NCBI GenBank assembly: GCA_934654585.1
Contig: CAKUGF010000001.1
Coordinates: forward strand, 124,001-188,000
Source of the DNA: an uncultured Collinsella sp.
Lineage (GTDB): Bacteria; Actinomycetota; Coriobacteriia; Coriobacteriales; Coriobacteriaceae
Direction: 5' to 3'
DNA length: 64,000 bases
Positions 33,359-42,540 of this stretch are shown here, one piece after another. The position numbers were made by a program, and so were the translations under genes. Under the pieces are notes generated by a model. It was given only the letters and a program-made list of their open reading frames with translations, ran no database searches and was not told the origin of the DNA. Each line of letters opens with the position of its first letter. The first letter of the stretch is position 1.

Positions 33359-34570
33359 ATGAAATACGACTTCACCTCGCTTATCGACCGCCACGGTATG
33401 GATGCCATCGCCGTTGACTCCTGGGGCGAGATCCCCGGTATGGCGCCAAACGCACCCGATGAGGGCTTCGACCGCATCCCCATGTGGGTGGCGGACATGA
33501 ACTTTGCTACGGTGCCGACGGTTCAGGAGCACATCATCGAGCGCGCTCAGCACCCTATGTTTGGCTACTTTGATCCGCGCGCCGAGTACTTCGACCGCAT
33601 CATCGAGTGGCAGAGCCGCCGCAACGGCGTTGAGGGTCTGGCGCCTGAGCATATCGGCTACGAAAACGGCGTGCTGGGCGGCGTCGTGTCGACGCTGCGC
33701 GCGTATGTCCAGCCCGGCGACGCGGTGCTGGTCCATAGCCCCACCTACATCGGTTTTACCAAGTCCATCGAGGCCGCGGGCTATCGCATTGTGCGCAGCC
33801 CGCTTAAGCTCGATGACCATGGCGTATGGCGCATGGACTTTGAGGACATGGAGCGCAAGCTCGCACAAAACCACATCCATGCTGCCGTTTTCTGCTCGCC
33901 GCATAATCCCTGCGGCCGCGTGTGGGAACGCGACGAGATCGAGCGCGCCATGGACATCTATCGCCAGCACGATTGCGTGGTGATCTCGGACGAGATCTGG
34001 TCCGACATCATCCGTCCTGGGCACAAGCACATCCCGACGCAGTCGGTGAGCGAGGACGCCCGCATGCGCACGGTCGCCCTTTATGCGCCCAGCAAGACCT
34101 TCAACCTCGCGGGCCTAGTCGGCAGCTACCACATCATCTACAACGAGACGCTGCGCGACCGCGTGTGCGCCGTGTCCAACAAGACCCATTACAACGAGAT
34201 GAACGTCCTCTCGATGCATGCGCTCATCGGCGCCTACCAGCCGCAGGGCTACGAGTGGGTGGACGAGCTCAACGAGGTCATCAAGGGCAACGTCGACTAC
34301 TTCTGCGATTACGTGGACGAGCATTTCGAAGGCGTGGCCTATTCGCGTCCGCAGGGCACGTACATGGTGTTCCTGGACTGCACGGAATGGTGCCGCGCAC
34401 ACGGTCGCGATATTCAGTGGCTGCTCGACGAGGGCGCCCGCGTGGGCGTGGGCTATCAGGATGGCCGCCCGTTCCACGGACCCTGCCACATTCGCGTGAA
34501 CCTGGCGCTGCCGCTTTCGCGCGTGCAGGAGGCGTGCGAGCGCCTGGATCGTTACGTTTTTAATGCATAG
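33359..34570 (+). CDS. MalY/PatB-family PLP-dependent C-S lyase
   Basis: A 403-residue fold-type I PLP enzyme. The family signature at the N-terminus (RIPMWVADMNFATVP), the SPHNPCGRVW substrate loop, SDEIWSDI and the Schiff-base Lys in APSKTFNLAGL are present. MalY/PatB enzymes cleave cystathionine or cysteine to release a thiol or H2S. ACGGGAGCCCAGC precedes the ATG. It stands alone between trmO and a terminator; an aminotransferase function is possible but less likely. Confidence 0.9.
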   Translation: MKYDFTSLIDRHGMDAIAVDSWGEIPGMAPNAPDEGFDRIPMWVADMNFATVPTVQEHIIERAQHPMFGYFDPRAEYFDRIIEWQSRRNGVEGLAPEHIGYENGVLGGVVSTLRAYVQPGDAVLVHSPTYIGFTKSIEAAGYRIVRSPLKLDDHGVWRMDFEDMERKLAQNHIHAAVFCSPHNPCGRVWERDEIERAMDIYRQHDCVVISDEIWSDIIRPGHKHIPTQSVSEDARMRTVALYAPSKTFNLAGLVGSYHIIYNETLRDRVCAVSNKTHYNEMNVLSMHALIGAYQPQGYEWVDELNEVIKGNVDYFCDYVDEHFEGVAYSRPQGTYMVFLDCTEWCRAHGRDIQWLLDEGARVGVGYQDGRPFHGPCHIRVNLALPLSRVQEACERLDRYVFNA

Positions 34571-34625
34571 CAAGCCGTAACGAACGGACGACATGCACGG
34601 GGTCTTCTGGCTTGATTGTTATGCG

Positions 34626-34652
34626 GGGGTCTGATCCCAGGCCCCTATTTTT
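34626..34652 (+). terminator. Terminator of the PLP lyase gene
   Basis: GGGGTCTG-ATCC-CAGGCCCC (one G-T pair) followed by TATTTTT. It overlaps the stop codon of the convergent flavin-protein gene. Confidence 0.75.
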
Positions 34653-35124
34653 CGTGAACCTGCTTGCCGCAGAGATGCTCAATCGTAATCTCGTACAGTT
34701 GAACGCCCTTAATGTCCTTGGCGATTTCCTCCTCGACCTCTTCGGCGGAGGGGTAGTACTTGAGTGCAAACTCACGGACCTTATCCTCGATAAATTCGGG
34801 GGTGTCATTCGCTAGACGGCAACGGCCAAAGACAACGGTGCTCTGCACGTAGGGCGCCCAATCGTCGTCCTTGTACCAGTCGTTGCCGTAAACGGTAAAG
34901 CAAACCTTGTCGTCGCGCTTGAGCGCGTCGACCTTGTGGCCGACCTTGCTGCCATGGAAGTAAATCTTGTCGTGCTTGGCGTCAAAGAAGTAGTTGACGG
35001 GAATGGCATAGGGGTAGCCATCGTCGCCGTTGACGGCAAAGACGCCGCGCTTGCAGGTGGCGAGCAGCTCGCGTGCTGCCTCGTCGGTAATGGCACGTTT
35101 CTTTCGGCGTAGGGGCCTAAACAT
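34645..35124 (-). CDS. Pyridoxamine 5'-phosphate oxidase-like flavin protein
   Basis: A 159-residue split-barrel protein of the NimA/PPOX-like group: CKRGVFAVNGDDGYPYAIPV, DKIYFHGSKVGHKVDALK and FTVYGND are the usual FMN-contact blocks. ATG 35124 follows GGAAAGGAAGCCCACG; the earlier frame start at 35142 contains that site. NimA-type proteins reduce nitro or other xenobiotic compounds, but the substrate cannot be told. Monocistronic. Confidence 0.88.
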   Translation of the reverse strand: MFRPLRRKKRAITDEAARELLATCKRGVFAVNGDDGYPYAIPVNYFFDAKHDKIYFHGSKVGHKVDALKRDDKVCFTVYGNDWYKDDDWAPYVQSTVVFGRCRLANDTPEFIEDKVREFALKYYPSAEEVEEEIAKDIKGVQLYEITIEHLCGKQVHEK

Positions 35125-35166
35125 CGTGGGCTTCCTTTCCAATCGGGCATAGTTCTTGGGAAGAGA

Positions 35167-37971
35167 CTATAGCGAACCGGCGCCATGCTGTTTGATGCGG
35201 GCGAGAATGTTTTTGAGCTTGTCAAAATCGAGCGGTTTGGGCAGGTGGTCGTTCATGCCGGCGTCACGTGCTGCCTTGGCGTCCTCGGCAAAAGCGTTGG
35301 CGGTCAGCGCGATGATGGGGATGACGGCTGCATCGGCCTTCTCGCTCAGGCGAATCGCGCGGGTTGCCTCGTAACCATCCATGCCTGGCATCATAATGTC
35401 CATGAGGATGACGTCAAAGCTGCCGGCGGGGTGCGACAGGTAGAGGTTGACGACTTCGTTGCCGTCGGCGGCACGGGTTACCACAACGCCCTCGGATTCC
35501 AGCAGCGCCTGGGCAATCTCAGCGTTCAATTCGTTGTCTTCGGCGAGGAGGGCGTTCATGCCGGCGAGCGAGCAATTGGGTGCCTTCTCAATCGTATTCG
35601 TCCGCGCTTGGGGATTCTTGTCGATATCGAGCGGAATCTGGACATTGAACGTGCTGCCCACGCCGAGTTCGCTTGAGATCTCGATGGTGCCGCCCATCAT
35701 GTCGATAAGCGATTTGACAATGGGCATGCCCATGCCGGTTCCCTGGAATTTGCTGCGGGCGTCGTCGCCCTCTTGGGCAAACGGCTCGTAAATGTGCTTC
35801 AAAAACTCGGGCGTCATGCCAATGCCAGTGTCTTCGACGGTAAAGCAAAAGAGTGCGCGCCCGTTGTCGAGCGGCTTGACGGTGGAGGAGAAGGTGACGG
35901 TGCCACCGTGCTTGTTGTATTTGATGCTGTTGTCGAGCAGGTTGATGATGATTCGGCGGATATGGGTGGGGCTGCCGATCATGCCCTGGTCGACGGCATG
36001 GGGCTCGCTGGCGTTGAGCAACGTGACGCCGCGGTCCGATGCGCGGAGTTTGCACAGCACCAATGCATCGTCACAGAGCTCCTTGAGGTCGAATGACTCG
36101 TGCTCGAGCTTTACCCCGCGGTCTTCGATTTTGCCCATCTCGAGGATGTCGTTGATCAGCGAGAGCAGGTGATTGGCGGCAACGCGCGCCTTGGCACGGC
36201 TCTCGCGGGCGATCTGTATATCGCCTTCCTTCAATTCCTCGATCTCGATAAGACCTAGGATGCCGTTGAGCGGCGTGCGGATGTCGTGGCTCATGCGCGT
36301 GAGGAACGCGGTCTTGGCCGCGTTGGCGGCGTCGGCTTTTTGTTGCTCTTGCTGCGCACGCTGAAGCGACCAGACAAGGATGGCGATGCCGGTCAGCAAA
36401 ATGCAGATGATGACGATGGCAATAGCGGTGCGGTTACGGTAGAGAAACCGGAGCGTGTCCGATTCTTGCGCTGAATACGATGTGGGGGAATAGCTGTTCG
36501 CGGAGAGCGATTCGCCGGCATTGACGATGCCCTTATTAATGATTCCTAGGAGCTGGGGATTGCCGCGCGAAATCAAGCACGATAGCTCTGCTGTGTTGGT
36601 GAGTTCCTGCGTTTCGAAATCCTCGATGTCGTAGGTGTCGCGGATGGTTTCCAGGCGCGTACTGGGGACGATGATGCAACTGGCCTCTCCTTTATTGAGG
36701 GCTTTGAGCATCTCGCTGCCGCTTGGGTACTCGGTTACCGTCGCGTCGGGGAACAGGCTCTCGAGCTCAAAGCGGTTGACGATAGCGCTCTTTGTGCAAG
36801 CGATGTTCTTGAGGTCCTTGCTCAGGTCGTTGCTGCTGTGGATAGCGGTCAGGGAGACCGTTCCCGTCGAGTTTGACTGGATGACCCCCACCTGTTCGGC
36901 GAGCCAGTAGTCACGAAAGAATGGCAGGGCGACATCGATGGTGCCTTCTGAAAGGGCTTTGATCATTTGTTTGGTGTCTGCGATGGCGACTGTTTTAACG
37001 TTAATGCCAAACATGTCGTGCAACGTCGTCGCGAGCGAGGTAAGCGACCCCTCCATTTCGCCGTCGTCATTTTGCGTGCAGTAGGGGAGCTGGTTTGTAA
37101 GATAGCCGAGCGTGATGGTGTTGTCATTTGCTTTGAGCCAGGAACGTTCGGGGCCGTCGAGCGATGACGAACCGCTGTTTTGGGCCGAGTAGTTAGTTTT
37201 GACTTCGTCGTTATAGCGTGGGTTGACGCGGGCGATTGCCGCCATGGCAGCATTGATGTCGTTCATCAGGTCGGGGCGGCTTTTGGGAACGGAAAAATAG
37301 TAGTCGCTCGAACCGACGTAGAACATGGGTGACGCATCGGGCGACGAAATGGTGTCGTTCATGATGATGGCGTCGACCTTGCCGTTTGCCAACGCATCGA
37401 AGAGGCCGCCGCCACTGGCTATTTCTTTATAGGTGCAGGTAATGCCTTCGTCGGCAAGCCACTGCTGGCCGACGAAGGTCTGCATAACGCCGGGATTACA
37501 ACCGATAGTGAGGCCCTGGAGCGCCTGGGGGTCGCCCTTTGCGAGGTCGTCTCGGTCGGGCCTGGCATAGATGTAGTAGCGTTCGGTGCCTTCGGGGTTC
37601 GAAGAAAAGAGCAGCTTTTGCGCGCGCTCCTCGGAGTACGAGATATTGGGCATGAGGTCGATCTCGCCGGCTTCGAGCATGTCCAAGAGCTCGGTGAAGG
37701 TGCCACTAACGTATTCGTATTGCCAGCCGGGCGTGTAGTACGAGAGGGTTTGGAGGTATTCGTAGCCCCATCCCGAGAGGCGCTCGCCTGGTGTGCCTTC
37801 CTGGAAACCCTTGCTGCTGACGAGCCAGCCAACGCGTACCGTTTTGACCTGCTGATCAGAGTCATCGGCAAAAGCCGGAGTAGGCGCAATGGCGTTCAGC
37901 ACGGTGAGTGCGGCGAACACGATGGCGAGGGCGCGGCACATAGTTGAACGAAGGACGGCGAAAGGCTTCAC
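35167..37971 (-). CDS. Hybrid sensor histidine kinase with two periplasmic-binding-protein domains
   Basis: A ~934-residue BvgS/EvgS-like sensor. A signal sequence (~1-38) is followed by two SBP_bac_3-type solute-binding domains outside the cell (about 45-275 and 290-520), a transmembrane helix (AIAIVIICILLTGIAILVW), the H-box (MSHDIRTPLNGILG), HATPase motifs (NLLDNSIKYN, DTGIGM, GTGMGMPIV) and a C-terminal receiver domain (ILMDIMMPGMDG). GTG 37971 has AGGA six bases upstream; TTG 37977 and ATG 37941 are alternatives. No cognate regulator with a DNA-binding domain is adjacent. Two tandem sensor domains suggest detection of a small organic ligand. Confidence 0.93.
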   Translation of the reverse strand: MKPFAVLRSTMCRALAIVFAALTVLNAIAPTPAFADDSDQQVKTVRVGWLVSSKGFQEGTPGERLSGWGYEYLQTLSYYTPGWQYEYVSGTFTELLDMLEAGEIDLMPNISYSEERAQKLLFSSNPEGTERYYIYARPDRDDLAKGDPQALQGLTIGCNPGVMQTFVGQQWLADEGITCTYKEIASGGGLFDALANGKVDAIIMNDTISSPDASPMFYVGSSDYYFSVPKSRPDLMNDINAAMAAIARVNPRYNDEVKTNYSAQNSGSSSLDGPERSWLKANDNTITLGYLTNQLPYCTQNDDGEMEGSLTSLATTLHDMFGINVKTVAIADTKQMIKALSEGTIDVALPFFRDYWLAEQVGVIQSNSTGTVSLTAIHSSNDLSKDLKNIACTKSAIVNRFELESLFPDATVTEYPSGSEMLKALNKGEASCIIVPSTRLETIRDTYDIEDFETQELTNTAELSCLISRGNPQLLGIINKGIVNAGESLSANSYSPTSYSAQESDTLRFLYRNRTAIAIVIICILLTGIAILVWSLQRAQQEQQKADAANAAKTAFLTRMSHDIRTPLNGILGLIEIEELKEGDIQIARESRAKARVAANHLLSLINDILEMGKIEDRGVKLEHESFDLKELCDDALVLCKLRASDRGVTLLNASEPHAVDQGMIGSPTHIRRIIINLLDNSIKYNKHGGTVTFSSTVKPLDNGRALFCFTVEDTGIGMTPEFLKHIYEPFAQEGDDARSKFQGTGMGMPIVKSLIDMMGGTIEISSELGVGSTFNVQIPLDIDKNPQARTNTIEKAPNCSLAGMNALLAEDNELNAEIAQALLESEGVVVTRAADGNEVVNLYLSHPAGSFDVILMDIMMPGMDGYEATRAIRLSEKADAAVIPIIALTANAFAEDAKAARDAGMNDHLPKPLDFDKLKNILARIKQHGAGSL

Positions 37972-38066
37972 AAGCAATCCTAACGAATCGAGGCATTACC
38001 GCATAAGGATACCAGCTCAGGTGCCCCGTTTGACCCACCTGCCGTTAAACGGTCACCCAGCAGATG

Positions 38067-38149
38067 TAGTCGTTGGGGACGTTCTTAAACGACTAGTCAT
38101 CGGGACGTTCTTGAATGACTAGTCGTTTAAGAACGTCCCCAATGACTAG
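38067..38149. repeat. CTAGTC/GGGGACGTTC composite palindrome, copy A
   Basis: TAGTCGTTGGGGACGTTCTTAA, ACGACTAGTCAT, a partial second GGGACGTTCTTGAATGACTAGTC, then the inverted arm TTAAGAACGTCCCCAATGACTAG. It lies just upstream of the channel gene, and is organised exactly like the repeat at 52358. Both are followed within 10-20 bp by GGGAGGCGTG-R-GACAAT. Confidence 0.88.
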
Positions 38150-38218
38150 TTCCGTTTGCGAGGGAGGCGTGGGACAATACCGAGCGAATGTGATTGATTG
38201 CTCGCGGAAGGGGTCGCG

Positions 38219-38644
38219 ATGAAAAAGCTGAGGACACTTGCCGATGTGTTGCGTCAGGCCGGCTTCGTGCGCATCACGGGCCTGTTCCTTCTCTTCTATC
38301 TGCTCTGCTCAACGGCCGTCTGGCTGTCTGAGCCCACGACCCTCTCCTTTGGCGACGGGCTCTGGTTTAGCTTTGAGACGGTATCGACTATCGGTTTTGG
38401 TGACATTCCGGCCGAGACACCGGTTGCCCGCGTCATCACGGTTGTCTTGAGCGTCATCAGCATCTTCTACATCGCTATGCTCACGGGTGTTGCGGTGAAC
38501 TACTGCAATACGCTCATCAAGATGCGCCAAAAGGACACCATGGCGCGCTTTATGGACGACTTGGAGCATTTGGAAGAGCTCGATCGCGATGAGCTCGCCG
38601 ACCTGTCGCGCCGCGTGCGTGAATATCGTCGTCGACAGCGTTAG
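38219..38644 (+). CDS. Two-helix potassium channel family protein
   Basis: A 141-residue Ion_trans_2-type protein: helix 1 (ITGLFLLFYLLCSTAVWL), pore helix and selectivity filter TVSTIGFGDIP, helix 2 (VITVVLSVISIFYIAMLTGV), then a charged cytoplasmic helical tail (DDLEHLEELDRDELADLSRR). The filter reads TIGFGD, close to the consensus TVGYGD. Probably a tetrameric K+ channel. GGAAGGGG lies upstream of ATG 38219. Confidence 0.88.
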   Translation: MKKLRTLADVLRQAGFVRITGLFLLFYLLCSTAVWLSEPTTLSFGDGLWFSFETVSTIGFGDIPAETPVARVITVVLSVISIFYIAMLTGVAVNYCNTLIKMRQKDTMARFMDDLEHLEELDRDELADLSRRVREYRRRQR

Positions 38645-38677
38645 GGCAAACGCATCGCGCAGCAAGGGGGATTGCAT

Positions 38678-39211
38678 ATGAACATCACGGTGTACCTAGG
38701 TGCGAGCGTCGGCAACGATCCGGCGTTTTTGCCCGCGGTGCAGCAGCTCGGCACGTGGATTGGTGCCAACGGCCACGCGCTGGTATACGGCGGATCCAAG
38801 TCGGGCCTGATGGGCGCGCTTGCCGATAGCGTGCTCGATGCCGGCGGTCGTGTGACGGGTGTGGAGCCGAGCTTTTTTATCGAGGCCGAGTTCCAACACG
38901 ACGGTATCGACGACCTCATCGTGACGAGCGATATGGCCGAGCGCAAGGCTAAGATGATCGAGCTCGGCGACGCGTTTATTGCCTTTCCCGGCGGCACGGG
39001 TACGCTCGAGGAGATCGCCGAGGTCATGTCTGCGGTGTCGCTGGGACACCTGGGTGCGCCGTGCATCCTGTACAACCTGGACGGCTACTACAACGACCTG
39101 AAGGCCCTGCTCGGCCACATGATTGAAAAGGGGCTATCGAGTCCGCAGCGCCAGCGGGGGATTTACTTTGCCGAAGATTTGCACGAGATTGCCTCGATCA
39201 TCAATGGCTAA
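38678..39211 (+). CDS. LOG-family (TIGR00730-type) putative nucleotide phosphoribohydrolase
   Basis: A 177-residue Rossmann-fold protein with the diagnostic FPGGTGTLEE and YGGSKSGLMG motifs. LOG proteins cleave cytokinin or purine nucleoside monophosphates; bacterial roles are often unclear and annotation as 'lysine decarboxylase' is historical. AAGGGGG precedes ATG 38678; the TTG at 38672 is less likely. It lies 33 bp after the channel gene, so co-transcription is possible. Confidence 0.9.
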   Translation: MNITVYLGASVGNDPAFLPAVQQLGTWIGANGHALVYGGSKSGLMGALADSVLDAGGRVTGVEPSFFIEAEFQHDGIDDLIVTSDMAERKAKMIELGDAFIAFPGGTGTLEEIAEVMSAVSLGHLGAPCILYNLDGYYNDLKALLGHMIEKGLSSPQRQRGIYFAEDLHEIASIING

Positions 39212-39218
39212 GTTCTAG

Positions 39219-39241
39219 ATTGGGCGCGCATTGCGCCCAAT
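39219..39241. terminator. GC-rich hairpin after the LOG gene
   Basis: ATTGGGCGC-GCATT-GCGCCCAAT is a perfect 9-bp stem 7 bp after the stop codon, but without a T-run. Possible terminator. Confidence 0.45.
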
Positions 39242-39335
39242 GGTGCCGTTTGGGGTGCAGATGGTTGGCTCGTCTGGGCAGCGCTCGCTCTACAATAAAA
39301 CGTATTTCTGTCGACTTTGACCACGGGAGGACCCG

Positions 39336-40622
39336 ATGGACAACCTTGCAAAACCTAAAAACCGAGCGCTGTTCCTCATCAGCGTAGCCGTGACTGGCGC
39401 GCTCGCCGGTGCTGCGGTCTGGCTGTTCTTTTTTGCGATGGAACACGGCATCGATTTCTTTTGGACCGAGATTCCGCACATGCTGGGTGCTGCTTCGCCC
39501 GAGCTTGCCAGCGGTCCCTTCGGTTGTCTGCCGTACCCATTTTTCGTCTGCCTGCTGGGCGGTCTGCTCATTGGCCTGTACGAAAAGGTGACCGGCACCA
39601 AGACCGACGACCTCAACCAGGTGATGGCCAAGGTCAAACAAGACGGGCGCTACTCGTACGATAACCTGGGCAAGCTTTCGCTCGCGGCATTGCTGCCGCT
39701 GCTGTTTGGCGGAAGCATTGGTCCCGAGGCCGGTCTGACCGGCGTTATCGCGGGTCTTTGCAGCTGGGTCGGCGACCGCATGCGTCGCTTTGGTGCCGAG
39801 TTTAGGGAACTCACGCTGCTGGGCACCCAGGCTGCCCTGACGGCACTCTTTACCGCACCCGTCTTTGGCTTTGTGGCGCCGCTCGCCGGTAGCGCCGATG
39901 GCCAGGAGGAATCGTCCGACGAGATTACGATTAAGCTGCCCAAGGCGCAAAAGACCGTGGTCTACGGCATCGCGATTGCGGGCGGTTTGGGCACCTACCT
40001 GTTGCTCGGTCAGCTCATGGGCGGCGGCATGGGCATGCCGCGGTTCGAGGCTGCCGAGATGGGCAGCTTGGAACTGACGTGGCTCATTCCTCTGACGTTG
40101 GTCGGCATGGTCTGCGGCTGGCTGTTCTTTGTCTCGGAGCATGCAAGCGAGGCGCTGGCCCATGCCATAGGGGAGCGCCCCGTCGTCAAGGCCATGCTGG
40201 CTGGTCTGGCGCTCGCGGCTTGTGGCACGGTTCTGCCCTTCACCATGTTTGCCGGCGAGACGCAGGCCGACGTGCTTATGGAAACCTACCTCACCATCCC
40301 CGCCGGTGTGCTCATCGCAACCGGTCTGGTCAAGGCTATGCTGACCCCGGCTCTCATCAACATGGGCTGGCGCGGTGGCCATTTCTTCCCCGTAATCTTT
40401 TCGGGCGTGAGCCTGGGCTACGGTTTCGCGCTGCTCACGGGCGCCGATCCAGTTTTTTGCGTCGCCGTCTGCACCGCCTCGACGATGGGTGCCGTCATGC
40501 GCCAGCCCGTTATGGTCGTGGGCCTGCTGCTCATGTGCTTCCCGCTCAAGGGTATCGTCGCTATGATCATCGCCGCCGTCATCGCCGCCGGTATTCCGCT
40601 GCCCAAGCCGCTGCGCAAGTAG
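39336..40622 (+). CDS. ClC-type chloride channel or H+/anion antiporter
   Basis: A 428-residue polytopic membrane protein. The ClC signature GGSIGPEAGLTGVIAGL is present, and the C-terminal half has NMGWRGGHFFPVIFSGVSLG, corresponding to the GxFxP anion-binding segment. About ten hydrophobic segments. No cytoplasmic CBS domains. GGGAGGACCCG precedes the ATG. It probably moves Cl- or another anion such as fluoride across the cell membrane; channel versus antiporter is not decided. Confidence 0.9.
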   Translation: MDNLAKPKNRALFLISVAVTGALAGAAVWLFFFAMEHGIDFFWTEIPHMLGAASPELASGPFGCLPYPFFVCLLGGLLIGLYEKVTGTKTDDLNQVMAKVKQDGRYSYDNLGKLSLAALLPLLFGGSIGPEAGLTGVIAGLCSWVGDRMRRFGAEFRELTLLGTQAALTALFTAPVFGFVAPLAGSADGQEESSDEITIKLPKAQKTVVYGIAIAGGLGTYLLLGQLMGGGMGMPRFEAAEMGSLELTWLIPLTLVGMVCGWLFFVSEHASEALAHAIGERPVVKAMLAGLALAACGTVLPFTMFAGETQADVLMETYLTIPAGVLIATGLVKAMLTPALINMGWRGGHFFPVIFSGVSLGYGFALLTGADPVFCVAVCTASTMGAVMRQPVMVVGLLLMCFPLKGIVAMIIAAVIAAGIPLPKPLRK

Positions 40623-40659
40623 CGCGGACAATCGCGAGTCAGCTCCAGAGGTGTGCGAG

Positions 40660-41451
40660 ATGATCCTGTACTTTAGTGCGACAGGGAACAGCGAGCATGT
40701 GGCGCGCCGCGTCGCAGCGGCAACGGGCGATAAGGTCATGTCGATCGAACACTTTGATGCCGAGTCCTTTCGCCTTGCATTGGCAGAAGGCCCCTGCCGG
40801 CTGGGGTTTGTCGCCCCGGTGTATGCCTGGGGCCTGCCGACGCCGATGATCGAGTTTTTGAAAAAGGCCGATCTGTCGGATGCCGCCGGTGCGCACGGCA
40901 GCAAGCAGCCCTATACGTTCTACGTTTCGACGTATGGCTCGACGACCGGGCAGGCCGGGAAATTCGCCCGTGATCTGCTGTGCGAACGCGAGCTCAAATT
41001 GGACGCTGCGATGAGTGTCAAAATGCCCGACACTTGGACGCCCATGTTCGATTTATCTGATCCCCAAAAGGTCGAGAGCATCAATAAGGCTGCCGAGGCG
41101 CAGATTGATGCCGTGATCGAGGCGGCGCGGGCTCGGCGTACGGGCAATATGATGCGCCATCGCGTGCCCCTGTTTGCATCGTGCGCGTATCACGCGTTTG
41201 GGCTGCCGCGCATGCAGCAGACGAGTGGATTTGTCGTCGACGCCGAGTGCTGTATCGGTTGTGGCCTCTGCGCCAAGCGCTGCCCCATGTCGGCGATTGA
41301 GATGCGCGACGGTCTTCCCGTCTGGACAAAGCCGGAGTGCGCCGCCTGTCTCCGTTGCCTGCACTACTGCCCCAAGTTCGCCATCTCGCGCGGTAAGCGC
41401 ACGGCTGCCCATGGTCAGTACAAGCATCCCAAACCCGGTGTAAGGATGTAA
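40660..41451 (+). CDS. EFR1-type flavodoxin-ferredoxin protein
   Basis: A 263-residue fusion: an N-terminal flavodoxin fold (MILYFSATGNSEHVARRVAA with the FMN loop, VAPVYAWGLPTPM, STYGSTTG) and a C-terminal domain with two 4Fe-4S clusters (CCIGCGLCAKRCPMSAIEM and CAACLRCLHYCPKFAI). EFR1 proteins are small electron-transfer modules common in anaerobic gut bacteria. ATG 40660 was preferred to GTG 40651. It follows the ClC gene by 37 bp. Confidence 0.92.
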   Translation: MILYFSATGNSEHVARRVAAATGDKVMSIEHFDAESFRLALAEGPCRLGFVAPVYAWGLPTPMIEFLKKADLSDAAGAHGSKQPYTFYVSTYGSTTGQAGKFARDLLCERELKLDAAMSVKMPDTWTPMFDLSDPQKVESINKAAEAQIDAVIEAARARRTGNMMRHRVPLFASCAYHAFGLPRMQQTSGFVVDAECCIGCGLCAKRCPMSAIEMRDGLPVWTKPECAACLRCLHYCPKFAISRGKRTAAHGQYKHPKPGVRM

Positions 41452-41490
41452 CGGCTGCCAGACTGCCGCTCCAAAAGTCAATAAGAAAGA

Positions 41491-41535
41491 AGCCGCGCGG
41501 GGCAGTAGACATATGGCCCCGCGCGGCTATTTTTT
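41491..41535. terminator. Bidirectional terminator
   Basis: AGCCGCGCGGGGC (41491-41503) pairs with GCCCCGCGCGGCT (41516-41528). It is followed by ATTTTTTAG on the plus strand and TCTTTCTT on the minus strand, between two convergent genes. Confidence 0.92.
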
Positions 41536-42271
41536 AGAGCTTCCTCAGCACGATTGCTATGGTGTTGAGATACTCGAGGGCGCCCGCTTCAACGGCAGCG
41601 CGGTCGCCCGCTGCGTATTCGTTGTCACAAGCGAGCCAGTCTCCCCATGCCTCGTCGGTGCAGAGCATGGGTTGCATCGAGACAATCTCGACGCCGGGGG
41701 TCGGCTCGATCATGGCGCGCCACCAGGCTATGTCGTGCATGTGATCGAGCTGCTCGGGCGTCCAAGATGTGAGCAGACAGTCAGGCAGGTTCTCGTGGCA
41801 GTCGCGGACCATGCCGGGGATGCTCAGGCAAAGCATGCCCCCGCGCTTAACGTAGGGAAGCAAGCGTTCGCCCAGATAATGCGGGTCGCGACCGTAGTAG
41901 TTGTACGAGTCGATGCTCACGACCGCATCAAAATAGTCGTGCTCAAACGGCAAGCCTTGCGAGGCGTCTGCCTGAACGGGATGAATCGTGTCGCGCGAAA
42001 TGCCGAGCGAAGCAAAGAACGCGCGGTTCTCCTCGGGGTCGCTCCACAGGTCGACGGCGTAGGTGTCAAACCCATATTCGCGGGCGAGCAGGGCACTGGT
42101 GATACCGGTGCCCGATCCAAGGTCGCAGACGCGAGCGCCGCGGGGGATACGTGCATCGCAAAGGAGCTCCTCGCAGAGCTTGAGGGGATTGGGCCCCATA
42201 ATCTTAGAGCGCACGAGTGCCGTATCGAAGCTGTTGGCTTTTGGGAAGGTTTGGGATTCCTGGGATTTCAT
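41534..42271 (-). CDS. Class I SAM-dependent methyltransferase
   Basis: A 245-residue methyltransferase. Motif I is VCDLGSGTGITSALL, with acidic motif II (YAVDLWSD) and DYFDAVVSIDSYNYYGRD as motif IV. The sequence resembles the small-molecule (ubiE-like) group, and the NYYGRDP block resembles proteins annotated as cyclopropane-fatty-acid-type enzymes, but the substrate is open. Its transcript would start in the 42272-42540 gap. Confidence 0.85.
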   Translation of the reverse strand: MKSQESQTFPKANSFDTALVRSKIMGPNPLKLCEELLCDARIPRGARVCDLGSGTGITSALLAREYGFDTYAVDLWSDPEENRAFFASLGISRDTIHPVQADASQGLPFEHDYFDAVVSIDSYNYYGRDPHYLGERLLPYVKRGGMLCLSIPGMVRDCHENLPDCLLTSWTPEQLDHMHDIAWWRAMIEPTPGVEIVSMQPMLCTDEAWGDWLACDNEYAAGDRAAVEAGALEYLNTIAIVLRKL

Positions 42272-42432
42272 TGTTCTTTCCTATCAGGTGCAAATTGGCA
42301 GATGACGGGGGCGGAACGGCGCAACAAACCACGGCCGTTGGACGGCCGTTTTCATGGTTCTATGCGATTGACCGTTCCCTAAAGAACAATGACCAAAAAG
42401 ACATCCCCTTGGATGATCGAAATTGGGCCAAG

Positions 42433-42466
42433 GCCCGTGACGTCTCTATTGTAAGGCGTCACGGGC
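42433..42466. terminator. Hairpin in the gap between the methyltransferase and ABC operon
   Basis: GCCCGTGACG (42433-42442) pairs with CGTCACGGGC (42457-42466). It lies downstream of the ABC permease on the minus strand and is its likely terminator, although the T-run is weak. A second hairpin, ACGGCCGT-TGG-ACGGCCGT, is near 42330. Confidence 0.5.
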
Positions 42467-42540
42467 GTACTGGGGACATGTCGTTTGTCATGCATTTGCA
42501 GGCGGCCGGTTGTGATCCTGCATGGCTGGGATTCACATGG